64,000 bases of DNA from an uncultured Psychrosphaera sp. (GTDB lineage: Bacteria > Pseudomonadota > Gammaproteobacteria > Enterobacterales > Alteromonadaceae): NCBI RefSeq assembly GCF_947500655.1, contig NZ_CANMSK010000002.1, positions 62,001 to 126,000 on the forward strand, read 5' to 3'. The notes below the pieces were generated by a model. That model had not been told where the DNA came from. It was given only the letters and a program-made list of their open reading frames with translations, and ran no database searches. A program made the position numbers and the translations under genes. Below, piece by piece: positions 36,781 to 44,258 of the stretch (positions within the stretch are counted from its first letter, which is position 1; every line of letters starts with the position of its first letter).

Positions 36781-36810
36781 TAAAAAGCCTCTAATAAAAA
36801 TTAGAGGCTT
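36781..36810 (-). terminator. Intrinsic terminator of the DUF1304 gene
   Basis: An 11-bp stem AAGCCTCTAAT (36785-36795) with ATTAGAGGCTT (36800-36810) and a 4-base loop, with A residues on the left acting as the U-tract on the minus strand. It lies about 92 bases beyond the DUF1304 stop. Confidence 0.8.
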
Positions 36811-36902
36811 GTGGATTTGTATCTAAATTGCGTAATTAAGCTTCTCGTCACGCTTATAGAGTAATAGCGCTTATGGGAAATAGCTCTATTTATAAATAAC
36901 TA

Positions 36903-37265
36903 TTATGAAAATAACACACTTAATAATGCTAACAGCGCTGGAACACCCTGAACAAATAAGATGGAGCGTTTAACAGTAAAGCTACCAAAAACAGCGGCAA
37001 CTAACACACAAGATAAAAAGAATACCTGCAGTTGAAATCCAAACACTGGATTACAGTGTAATAAGCCAAATATAAGCCCAGCAGCTAAAAATCCATTGTA
37101 TAAACCTTGATTGGCGGCCATCGCTTTGGTTTCTTCAGCGAACGATTTCTCTAAACCAAATACTTTTAACGTACGTGGTTTTGTCCACATAAACATTTCC
37201 ATGATTAAAATGTAAATATGTTCAACAGCGACTAATGACACAAGAATAATAGATAAAGTAGACAT
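36903..37265 (-). CDS. DUF1304 membrane protein
   Basis: A 120-residue protein with four hydrophobic segments and the DUF1304 signature: VAVEHIYILIMEMFMW, LEKSFAEETKAMAANQGLYNG and FLAAGLIFGLL. The conserved HIYI..E..MW and NQGLYN motifs are present. No function is established for the family. The gene is monocistronic, with TAGGAAC before the ATG and its own downstream terminator. Confidence 0.88.
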   Translation of the reverse strand: MSTLSIILVSLVAVEHIYILIMEMFMWTKPRTLKVFGLEKSFAEETKAMAANQGLYNGFLAAGLIFGLLHCNPVFGFQLQVFFLSCVLVAAVFGSFTVKRSILFVQGVPALLALLSVLFS

Positions 37266-37506
37266 GCTTTGTTCCTAAAATTTGATTTAATACGTTTAAT
37301 ATAAAGCGGTAAGTTAACAATAAATATAATAAAAGCCTAATACTGTTTATGTATGTCCATGTTGTTAACCATTAGCACTCTGATAAATTAGTTATTGCTG
37401 TTGATCTTTCTTGTCATAAAGTGCGTATAAAAAGCTAGTAATAACGGGTGTTGATGTTTGTATGAAAAACACTTACTCATAGGTCAAAATACGATGAACT
37501 TTAATA

Positions 37507-39057
37507 ATGAAAGCTAAGCAACTCAAACTCATTTTAGGCGATCAGCTAAATCCACAACACAGTTGGTTTAGAACCGTTGATAACGATGTTGTTTTTGTTA
37601 TTGCAGAACTTCATCAGGAGGCTAATTACACCAAGCATCACATTCAAAAAATTACCGCGTTTTTTTCTGCAATGCATGAATTTGCAAAAACACTTGAGTC
37701 GCAAGGTCACCGTGTATGTTACTTAACACTTGACGATACTCAGGCATTTGAGGACTTAAATGCACTGATCGTTAGCTTAGTAAAAAAATATGATAGCGAA
37801 AGCTTTTGCTATCAAAGGCCAGATGAATATCGCCTGCGAGAGCAGCTAAAGAACATCACTTCACATATTAATATCCCTGTGTATGAAGCGGACACCGAGC
37901 ACTTTTTATTACCATTTGATGAATTACCAAACCATTTTACTAAAGCCACTCATGTAAGAATGGAAAACTTTTATCGGTCTATGCGTAAGCGTTTTAATAT
38001 TTTGATGGAAGGTGATAAACCCACTGGTGGCGCTTGGAACTTTGACAGTAATAATAGGCAAGCGTTTAAGAAGTCTGACATTAAAGTTATCCCCAAACCG
38101 CTAGTGTTTAACAATGATGCCAGTGAATATTTAGCACGCATTAAACAACACGGTATTAAAACCATGGGGAAAGAGTCAGTTGAGGTCGCTTATCCAATTA
38201 ATAAAGAGCAATCATTAACGCTACTAAGATTTTTTTGCCAACACCAATTACCAAATTTTGGTAATTTTCAAGATGCGATGACCATGGCTTCACCTTATGC
38301 ATGGAGCTTGTATCACTCACGATTAAGCTTTGCTATTAACTGTAAAATATTAAACCCTCAGGAAGTTATTCAAACTGCGTTGCTGGCTTATGAAGGATCC
38401 GAGGGCAAAATTACCTTACCTCAAATTGAGGGATTTATTCGGCAAATACTAGGATGGCGAGAGTATGTTCGCGGCATGTATTGGATAAATATGCCTGAGT
38501 ATGCAGACCAAAACTTTTTGTCTGCACATCGTGATTTACCTGACTTTTTTTGGCACGGTAAAACTAATATGCAATGTTTGAACAGTGCGATTACGCAATC
38601 GTTAGATCATGCTTATGCACATCACATACAACGTCTTATGATCACGGGTAACTTTGCTTTATTAGCTGGGATATCACCAAAACAAGTGGATGAATGGTAT
38701 TTAGGAATTTATATCGACGCGATTGAGTGGGTTGAATTACCCAACACCAGAAGCATGGCATTATTTGCTGACGGGGGTTGGATAGCGACTAAACCATACG
38801 CTGCCAGTGGTAATTATGTAAATAAAATGAGTGATTACTGTAAAGGTTGCAAGTACGAGGTAAAAGAAAAACTAGGCGAAAACGCATGTCCATTAAACAG
38901 TTTGTACTGGTACTTTATTGGTGAAAACTATGACAAATTATCCTCCAATCATCGCATGAGTTTCCCGGTGCGTAATTGGGAAAAAATGCCTGAAGCGCAA
39001 AAAATAGAAATATCTGAACACGCAAATTATCTATTAAATAACCTAGATACACTGTGA
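37507..39057 (+). CDS. FeS-type cryptochrome/photolyase (6-4 photolyase-like)
   Basis: A 516-residue member of the FeS-BCP (CryPro/PhrB-like) photolyase group. The N-terminal DPRP-like domain begins KQLKLILGDQLNPQHSWF; FAD-binding region elements include GFIRQILGWREYVRGMYW and MITGNFALLAG. Cysteines expected for a [4Fe-4S] cluster are present: one in MQCLNS near residue 356 and three in DYCKGCKYEVKEKLGENACP near residues 445-464. Relatives repair (6-4) photoproducts with light. The companion TIGR03643 gene lies 87 bases downstream. Confidence 0.9.
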   Translation: MKAKQLKLILGDQLNPQHSWFRTVDNDVVFVIAELHQEANYTKHHIQKITAFFSAMHEFAKTLESQGHRVCYLTLDDTQAFEDLNALIVSLVKKYDSESFCYQRPDEYRLREQLKNITSHINIPVYEADTEHFLLPFDELPNHFTKATHVRMENFYRSMRKRFNILMEGDKPTGGAWNFDSNNRQAFKKSDIKVIPKPLVFNNDASEYLARIKQHGIKTMGKESVEVAYPINKEQSLTLLRFFCQHQLPNFGNFQDAMTMASPYAWSLYHSRLSFAINCKILNPQEVIQTALLAYEGSEGKITLPQIEGFIRQILGWREYVRGMYWINMPEYADQNFLSAHRDLPDFFWHGKTNMQCLNSAITQSLDHAYAHHIQRLMITGNFALLAGISPKQVDEWYLGIYIDAIEWVELPNTRSMALFADGGWIATKPYAASGNYVNKMSDYCKGCKYEVKEKLGENACPLNSLYWYFIGENYDKLSSNHRMSFPVRNWEKMPEAQKIEISEHANYLLNNLDTL

Positions 39058-39144
39058 GTATGACAGCTTTACCAGATTGAATAAGATTGATCGTTACAAT
39101 GTGGTGGTACGATCATTTACTAAATTAGTTAACACAGGTGAATA

Positions 39145-39399
39145 ATGAATTTATTACCAGATGAAAAATCTAGAATTATTGAAATGGCATGGGAAGACAG
39201 AACGCCGTTTGAAGCAATTGCATTACAATTTAACATGCAAGAAACTCAAGTGATTAAGTTCATGCGCAGTCACTTAAAACCCAGCAGTTTTAAATTATGG
39301 CGTAAACGAGTGAGTGGTCGAGCAACTAAACATAATAAATTAAGAAGCAAAGATGTTTTAAGAGCTTACTGCTCTACTCAATATAAACAAAGGGGATGA
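39145..39399 (+). CDS. TIGR03643 family protein (photolyase companion)
   Basis: An 84-residue basic protein of TIGR03643/DUF2805. The family pattern IIEMAWEDRTPFEAIALQF then LKPSSFKLWRKRVSGRATKH is complete. Helix-turn-helix-like character is suggested by the AxxFxMxETQVxxFMR region. Members are often encoded beside FeS-type photolyases, as here (87 bases after the photolyase stop), but their role is unknown. CAGGTGA precedes the ATG. Confidence 0.85.
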   Translation: MNLLPDEKSRIIEMAWEDRTPFEAIALQFNMQETQVIKFMRSHLKPSSFKLWRKRVSGRATKHNKLRSKDVLRAYCSTQYKQRG

Positions 39400-39446
39400 T
39401 CTAAAAACTAACATTTATAGCCTGTTAATATCGTTATTTAGCCTTG

Positions 39447-40028
39447 TTATTTAATAATCAATCCCTGCCAAAAAATAGTTAAGAATAGATTTAGTTGCCT
39501 ATCCAGTTCTTCTAAAGAATTACTGGCATTTTTTATCCCATCAATAGCCTGCAAAATTATTTTTGCTGCATCAGCGGTGCCTGCATTTAGCTTTGTCAGG
39601 TCAATTTCTTGCTCTGTTAAAGCCTTTTTTAGCACATATACAACTTTGTCAAAAAGTTGCATTTCAAAGTTCATCATTAATTCAGGCGCTAGTTTTTTGG
39701 ATAAAGTAAGTAACTCTTTTCCGTTAGGTTTTAAAAAAATAGGACCAAATAACACTTGTTCCATATCTTTAATGCCATGCAATAAACACTCAAAATTATC
39801 TGCAGAATGTTTAAAACCTTTTATCGCAGCTTGTTCGCCTAAGTTAAGCGTGTGCTCTACTAAGGCTAAGAATACAGCCTCTTTATTTTTGTAGTATTGG
39901 TATAAAGCTGGGCGAGAAATACCTAGTGCATCTGCAATATCTTGCATGGATGTTTTTTTATAACCGTAGGACCCAAATACCTCTAGCGAAGCTTGGAGGA
40001 TTTGATATTTTTTATCTTCAATCTGCAT
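39447..40028 (-). CDS. TetR/AcrR-family repressor
   Basis: A 193-residue TetR regulator. The N-terminal helix-turn-helix is clear: ILQASLEVFGSYGYKKTSMQ, then DIADALGISRPALYQYYKNK near residues 26-45. The C-terminal ligand domain is diverged. It is divergent from a short-chain reductase gene; the 160-base gap holds two matching 24-bp sites that look like operators. It therefore probably represses itself and the reductase and responds to a small ligand, perhaps an aldehyde. Confidence 0.9.
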   Translation of the reverse strand: MQIEDKKYQILQASLEVFGSYGYKKTSMQDIADALGISRPALYQYYKNKEAVFLALVEHTLNLGEQAAIKGFKHSADNFECLLHGIKDMEQVLFGPIFLKPNGKELLTLSKKLAPELMMNFEMQLFDKVVYVLKKALTEQEIDLTKLNAGTADAAKIILQAIDGIKNASNSLEELDRQLNLFLTIFWQGLIIK

Positions 40029-40090
40029 TTTATAAAAACACTTCTCTAATCAAAAGGGAATGAGTGCCATCCACCACACAAAAATAATCT

Positions 40091-40150
40091 TGACATAATT
40101 TACAAATATTGTCACCATGTCATTTCTGACGTTTTTTGTAATTTATGTCA
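40091..40150. promoter_or_regulatory. Two matching 24-bp candidate TetR operators
   Basis: Site 1 (40091-40114) and site 2 (40127-40150) each have the form TGAC-N16-GTCA. Read on opposite strands, they agree at 20 of 24 positions; shared core includes TTTGTAA and TTATGTCA. The sites are centred 36 bp apart between the TetR start and the reductase start. Their shape and place fit a dimeric repressor controlling both divergent genes. Binding is inferred only. Confidence 0.6.
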
Positions 40151-40188
40151 GGTTTTGAATTTGATAAATTTTGAATAAGAGGTGAATT

Positions 40189-41211
40189 ATGCAAGAACAA
40201 AACAAAGAAGCGGTTGTAGTTACAGGTGTCACGGGATTTTTAGGTAGTCACACATCAATTAAGCTTTTAAAGCAGGGATTTAATGTAAGGGGCACATTAC
40301 GTTCTTTAAAACGTTCAGCGGAAATTGAAAAAATAATTCTAGAGCAAGTTGGTGATACTCAAGCAACGCTTAGTTTTGTTGAATGCGATCTATCAAAAGA
40401 CCAAGGTTGGGATGATGCGATGGAAGGTGCTGACTATGTTATTCATACAGCGTCGCCTTTTTTATCGTATGTACCAAAAGATGAAAATGAAATTATAAAA
40501 CCTGCAATAGACGGTACATTACGTGTATTAAAAGCAGCAAATGATAAAAATATAAAACGTGTTGTATTAACATCATCCGTCGCGTCTGTACTTTATGGCA
40601 ATGAAAATATGCAGCAAACTGAAGAATGCTGGACAGATCCAAATGACAAAAGAGTTACTCCTTATTATAAGTCCAAAACATTAGCAGAAAGAGTGGCGTG
40701 GGACTTTGCTAATAAGACAGGATTAGAATTATCGGTTATTAATCCAGGCATTATTTTAGGCCCAGTATTGGAGTCTGATTATGGTACTTCTGCAGAGGTG
40801 ATCATTAAATTGATGGATAAATCATTACCTGCTATCCCACAAATTGGGTTTACTGTTTCAGATGTCAGAGACGTTGCACAAGCACATATTTTAGCAATGA
40901 AATCACCAAAAGCTGCAGGGCAAAGATACATAGCAGCAAGTAAGTTTATGTGGATGAGTGATATTGCTAATACATTAAGATCACAATTTCCAAATCAGAA
41001 AATACCAAGTCGTTCATTACCAAACTGGTTAGTGAAAATGATATCTTATGTTGATCCTGCTTTAAAAACAGTAGTGAAAGACTTAGGCTTTAAACATAAT
41101 ATGAGTAATGCAAAAGCCAAGCAACAATTGAACTGGAGCCAACGCCCAGAAGATGAAACAATTTTAGACACAGCGCAAAGCTTAATTAAGCAAGGTGCGA
41201 TTAAATTATAA
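40189..41211 (+). CDS. NAD(P)-dependent extended SDR reductase
   Basis: A 340-residue extended short-chain dehydrogenase of the dihydroflavonol/aldehyde reductase-like group. The NAD(P) motif VTGVTGFLGSHTSIKLLKQG lies near residues 11-30, and an active site of the type Ser (LTSSVASVLYG) and YxxxK (PYYKSKTLAE near residues 157-166) is present, with HTASPF in between. It reduces or oxidises a carbonyl/hydroxyl group; substrate unknown. AGAGGTGA precedes the ATG. It is divergent from the TetR gene, which probably controls it. Confidence 0.88.
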   Translation: MQEQNKEAVVVTGVTGFLGSHTSIKLLKQGFNVRGTLRSLKRSAEIEKIILEQVGDTQATLSFVECDLSKDQGWDDAMEGADYVIHTASPFLSYVPKDENEIIKPAIDGTLRVLKAANDKNIKRVVLTSSVASVLYGNENMQQTEECWTDPNDKRVTPYYKSKTLAERVAWDFANKTGLELSVINPGIILGPVLESDYGTSAEVIIKLMDKSLPAIPQIGFTVSDVRDVAQAHILAMKSPKAAGQRYIAASKFMWMSDIANTLRSQFPNQKIPSRSLPNWLVKMISYVDPALKTVVKDLGFKHNMSNAKAKQQLNWSQRPEDETILDTAQSLIKQGAIKL

Positions 41212-41243
41212 GTGTCAGTGTAATTTTGAATTAAATGTATAAG

Positions 41244-41301
41244 CAAAACCATACTCATTTGAATATAAATAATATATCTAGGTGAGTATGGTTTTGTTGT
41301 T
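41244..41301 (+). terminator. Terminator after the SDR gene
   Basis: A 14-bp stem CAAAACCATACTCA (41244-41257) with TGAGTATGGTTTTG (41283-41296) and a 25-base loop, followed by TTGTTT. The U-tract is imperfect, but the long stem and the position 33 bases after the stop fit a terminator. Confidence 0.7.
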
Positions 41302-41453
41302 TAAGTAATACTTAATAAAATTGGTATAACTCTACACTGAAAAATAAATATTTTAATTTAACCCCTTTTTTTAACCTCAAGCGTTTTACTACTGAAGTTA
41401 ATTACGCGCACTTAACTTCCTTAACTTATCCAACAATAAATTGAGGAATTAAT

Positions 41454-42113
41454 ATGAACACAATCATGCAACCGTCAACAACATACTTACCAGCACCATC
41501 TTTAGTAAAAATGGTGCTAAAAGTTTCAGGGTTTACTATTGCTGGCACCCTAATGGCACTCGTTCTTTTTGTTATTATGAGTAAATTGGCCGAAACTGAG
41601 GCGTCATTTATTGAGCCTGCTCCGGCAATCACGGTTAATGTCAATGGTATAAAAGATGAAGAGCCAACCAAGGAAAAAGTAAACCCCTTGCCTGAACCAC
41701 CAAAGGCGAAGCCTATGCCGCCACAGGTTAAACAAGATCTAGCTCAAAACGATAATTTGGAACTTGGGCCTCCGGGGATTGATGTGGAAATACCAAGTAT
41801 AGGATTAACGAAAATTGGGTTAGGTGGCCCCAAAAATAAAAGTGCTACACCAATATTTAGAGTTGAACCCCAATACCCAATTAAAGCAGCCACTAACGGC
41901 ATTGAAGGTTGGGTTAGCTTATCTTTCTCTATAGATAAATTAGGCCGTGTAATTGATGTAAAGGTTATGGACGCTAAGCCAAAACGTTATTTTGAACATG
42001 CGGCACGTAAAGCACTTAGAAAATGGAAATACCAACCTAAGTTAGTTAATGGCAAACCTGTGGTACAAAGTGGCCAGTCAATATTACTTGAATTTGGTAT
42101 GACGCAAAGTTAG
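41454..42113 (+). CDS. TonB-family energy transducer
   Basis: A 219-residue TonB-like protein. One N-terminal membrane helix lies near residues 24-45, followed by a Pro/Lys-rich linker (PLPEPPKAKPMPPQV near residues 75-89) and the C-terminal TonB fold: RVEPQYPIKAATNGIEGWV, then RKALRKWKYQPK near residues 185-196. It couples the inner-membrane proton-motive force through ExbB/ExbD to outer-membrane receptors; ExbB/ExbD are not in this window. TTGAGGAAT before the ATG is a good ribosome binding site. The ECF sigma gene follows 96 bases later. Confidence 0.9.
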   Translation: MNTIMQPSTTYLPAPSLVKMVLKVSGFTIAGTLMALVLFVIMSKLAETEASFIEPAPAITVNVNGIKDEEPTKEKVNPLPEPPKAKPMPPQVKQDLAQNDNLELGPPGIDVEIPSIGLTKIGLGGPKNKSATPIFRVEPQYPIKAATNGIEGWVSLSFSIDKLGRVIDVKVMDAKPKRYFEHAARKALRKWKYQPKLVNGKPVVQSGQSILLEFGMTQS

Positions 42114-42209
42114 CCTATTGTTTTAGATCAACACGCTTTAGTTGCATTAAAGACTATTCTTGGCAACGTTTGTCGCAGTATTGATAGTACCCGATAGGGA
42201 ATATTAAGG

Positions 42210-42833
42210 ATGAAAATGGGATTTGGACTAACCGTTAGAAGCTGGTTAAACATCGCAGAAAGTAGTGAGAGCTTGATGCTTAAATACGCAGACACGAGTG
42301 ATGTTAAATATCTGAATGAGTTGATTAAACGCATAGGTGACGACTTATTCCATTATCTTTTATCACAAATAGCCGCAGACTTAGCCCACGACATCTATCA
42401 GATAACGTGGGAAAAGGTGATTAAGCGACGTAAGTCTTATAGCGATACTGGCAGTTTTAAAGCTTGGGTATTTAAAATTGCCAGATTCAGCTTAGTTGAT
42501 GAATATCGCCGAGTTGGCCGTTGGCATTGTATAGAGTTTGATGAATTAGCCGATCAACAATCAACGCACGTTGACATATTGATGATGGAACAAGACATGA
42601 AATCTTTCGACGAGGCATTAAATGCGCTGCCATTTTTACAAAGAGAAGTGTTTATTTTACAACAAGAAGGATTGCGCTTACGTGAGATTTCCAACATAAC
42701 CCAAACAGAAATGGAAACGGTAAAAAGCCGACTTAGATACGCAAAGTCAACCTTAAAACAAAAGCTGTTGTTAGAAGATAAAGTGTCATTAGACGATAAA
42801 CTGTCATTAGAAGATAGAGAGACTGTAAAATGA
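42210..42833 (+). CDS. ECF-type RNA polymerase sigma factor
   Basis: A 207-residue sigma-70 family ECF factor. Region 2 is visible in DLAHDIYQITWEKVIKRRKS and FKAWVFKIARFSLVDEYRR (about residues 90-108); region 4 in LPFLQREVFILQQEGL and ETVKSRLRYAKSTLKQ. The N-terminus is longer than usual, with KYLNELIKRIGDDLFHYLL. The C-terminal tail is three 18-bp repeats (LLEDKVSLDDKLSLEDRE). The stop overlaps the next start (ATGA), so the sigma factor and its likely antagonist are translationally coupled. Confidence 0.88.
   Translation: MKMGFGLTVRSWLNIAESSESLMLKYADTSDVKYLNELIKRIGDDLFHYLLSQIAADLAHDIYQITWEKVIKRRKSYSDTGSFKAWVFKIARFSLVDEYRRVGRWHCIEFDELADQQSTHVDILMMEQDMKSFDEALNALPFLQREVFILQQEGLRLREISNITQTEMETVKSRLRYAKSTLKQKLLLEDKVSLDDKLSLEDRETVK
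42771..42824 (+). repeat. Three tandem 18-bp repeats at the sigma gene's 3' end
   Basis: The units TTAGAAGATAAAGTGTCA (42771-42788), TTAGACGATAAACTGTCA (42789-42806) and TTAGAAGATAGAGAGACT (42807-42824) are tandem copies in frame with the sigma coding sequence, encoding LEDKVS, LDDKLS and LEDRET. They can expand or contract without breaking the frame. Confidence 0.75.
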
Positions 42834-43444
42834 GCGAAAAACATTCAGAGCAAGTTTTACAGGAGCTTTACCTTAAAAGAAAAGCCCACACAAAAGCGCC
42901 AAAGCAGCTTAATGATCAAGTGTTGAACTACGCCCGACAAACCAAATCACCGATATGGCGATGGTTAAGTGGTCCTGCTATTTCAGCCGTTTTTTTATTA
43001 GTGATCATATTTGGTATTCAACGCAATACTGATGTGACTTCACAAGCCCCAATTTATACCGTTAGCCAAGGGCTTAGTAGTGATTTAGAGGTAGTTTATT
43101 ATCATGATGTTCACCTTAAAACCAACGATGTAAACCATAATAAAAAGTCAGTAAATGATGCTCAATATAATCAATATTTAACGGCATTATCTGAACTTAA
43201 AGATAGAAAGTCGTTACACGGTTTTATTACCGTTAATGACGATGTCATGGTGATCAAGGTATGTGATTTGGGCTTAGTGCAATTATCACAAGATGTGATG
43301 AAACAATTAGACAAAAGCGAGACAATAAATACGTTTGAAATAGGCTCGCCAGTAACGTTACTGGCTGATAACAGTGGCCGACTTCATCAGATAATAAACG
43401 CAGATAACCAGCATTACGACAGCAGCGTAGAAATGTGTGAGTGA
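42830..43444 (+). CDS. Anti-sigma-like single-helix membrane protein
   Basis: A 204-residue protein starting in an ATGA overlap with the sigma gene. The N-terminal cytoplasmic part (about residues 1-40) is charged and helical, followed by one membrane helix, GPAISAVFLLVIIFGIQ (about residues 47-63), and a periplasmic part with no domain I recognise. Topology and position match a membrane-bound anti-sigma factor that holds the ECF factor until a periplasmic signal arrives, but there is no clear ZAS or FecR domain, so the call rests on context. A strong bidirectional terminator follows. Confidence 0.65.
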   Translation: MSEKHSEQVLQELYLKRKAHTKAPKQLNDQVLNYARQTKSPIWRWLSGPAISAVFLLVIIFGIQRNTDVTSQAPIYTVSQGLSSDLEVVYYHDVHLKTNDVNHNKKSVNDAQYNQYLTALSELKDRKSLHGFITVNDDVMVIKVCDLGLVQLSQDVMKQLDKSETINTFEIGSPVTLLADNSGRLHQIINADNQHYDSSVEMCE

Positions 43445-43447
43445 GGT

Positions 43448-43486
43448 AAAAAGCCTAATAATGATCACTCATTATTAGGCTTTTTT
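43448..43486. terminator. Bidirectional terminator after the anti-sigma gene
   Basis: A 17-bp stem (AAAAAGCCTAATAATGA at 43448-43464 with its complement at 43469-43485) and a 4-base loop, with A residues left and T residues right. It ends the sigma/anti-sigma transcript and can also end transcription from the opposite side. Its AAGCCTAATAATG arm also occurs in the gor terminator at 44191. Confidence 0.88.
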
Positions 43487-43531
43487 AGCTTAAAATGTCG
43501 TTTAGTTTAACAGTAACCTTCTAGGTTAAAG

Positions 43532-43588
43532 CTACGATCTACTCTTGATATCAAACTCTTCGGCAGAAATTGGGTGTATTGCTACAAA
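43532..43588 (-). pseudogene. Relic of the 3' end of gor
   Basis: On the minus strand this stretch reads VAIHPISAEEFDIKSRS followed by a TAG, against [15 protein letters not shown] plus TAG in the intact gor at 44259. It has no start and ends 9 bases after the stop of the small outer-membrane protein gene. A 17-base insertion separates the FD codons from the CTTTAACCTAG sequence shared with the gor end, and the adjoining terminator arm is shared too. It looks like a duplicated or captured gor tail. Confidence 0.75.
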
Positions 43589-43596
43589 TAGACTAA

Positions 43597-44094
43597 TTAA
43601 AAGCTATATAAAACAGTAATACCTACTGTAGATTGATAACCATCTGTGTATGAGTTTGTTCCACTTCCCATATCAAATTTAAAAATAAAACCAGAGTTAT
43701 TTATCCCCCCATAAGCGTAACTGTAAGATATGCCTAAACCATTTAGAGTTTTTTGTCTAATAGGAGCTAATGAGCAATTCGCGATATATTCACCAAAATC
43801 ATTTAAGAAGTCTTGTGAATTATTATAAGCACAGCCTGTTGACTTGGTTCCGACAGCCCCAATAAACAAACCTAACAAATGACTATCATTGAAAACTGCT
43901 TTTTCTAGTCCTAAAGAGTAACCGTCATCTAAACCATATTTATAATTAAGGTAAAGCTTGTAATCATCATTAACGGCTGTAGAAACCTCCGCTACTAGAA
44001 AATAAGGGGCACCAAAACCTAATGAAACATCAAATTCTTTGGCATTAGCATTAGTTTGATAAAAAATGATTAAAAATAATAGTATGAATCGCAT
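43597..44094 (-). CDS. Small predicted outer-membrane beta-barrel protein
   Basis: A 165-residue protein with a signal peptide ending near TNANAKE and a C-terminal sequence of alternating aromatic and polar residues ending in VLYSF, the terminal Phe of outer-membrane barrels. Segments such as KLYLNYKYGLDDGYSLGL and FIFKFDMGSGTNSYT are amphipathic strands. Two internal Cys (about residues 91 and 109) could form a disulfide. I do not recognise a family. It lies between the intact gor terminator and a relic of the gor 3' end, which suggests that this gene arrived as an insertion. Confidence 0.65.
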   Translation of the reverse strand: MRFILLFLIIFYQTNANAKEFDVSLGFGAPYFLVAEVSTAVNDDYKLYLNYKYGLDDGYSLGLEKAVFNDSHLLGLFIGAVGTKSTGCAYNNSQDFLNDFGEYIANCSLAPIRQKTLNGLGISYSYAYGGINNSGFIFKFDMGSGTNSYTDGYQSTVGITVLYSF

Positions 44095-44190
44095 TTCTCT
44101 ATCCTTGTATACGAAGTATGAATGTTTATCTAATACTATGTTAAATAAGTATAAATTATCAACGTTTTTTAATATGTCTACAACTTGTAT

Positions 44191-44224
44191 AAAAAAGCCT
44201 AATAATGTTTGTGCATTATTAGTC
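44191..44224 (-). terminator. gor terminator
   Basis: A hairpin of GCCTAATAATG (44197-44207) with CATTATTAGTC (44214-44224), one mismatch, with an A-run at 44191-44196 that becomes the U-tract on the minus strand. It lies 35 bases after the gor stop. The same arm sequence recurs at 43448. Confidence 0.75.
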
Positions 44225-44258
44225 TATATAAGAACAGAGATTTACTAGTTAATATGCA

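Noticed and set aside
44066..44248. A 60-codon plus-strand ORF over the gor terminator.
   Set aside because: It crosses the hairpin and the start of the outer-membrane protein gene in antisense; no ribosome binding site.
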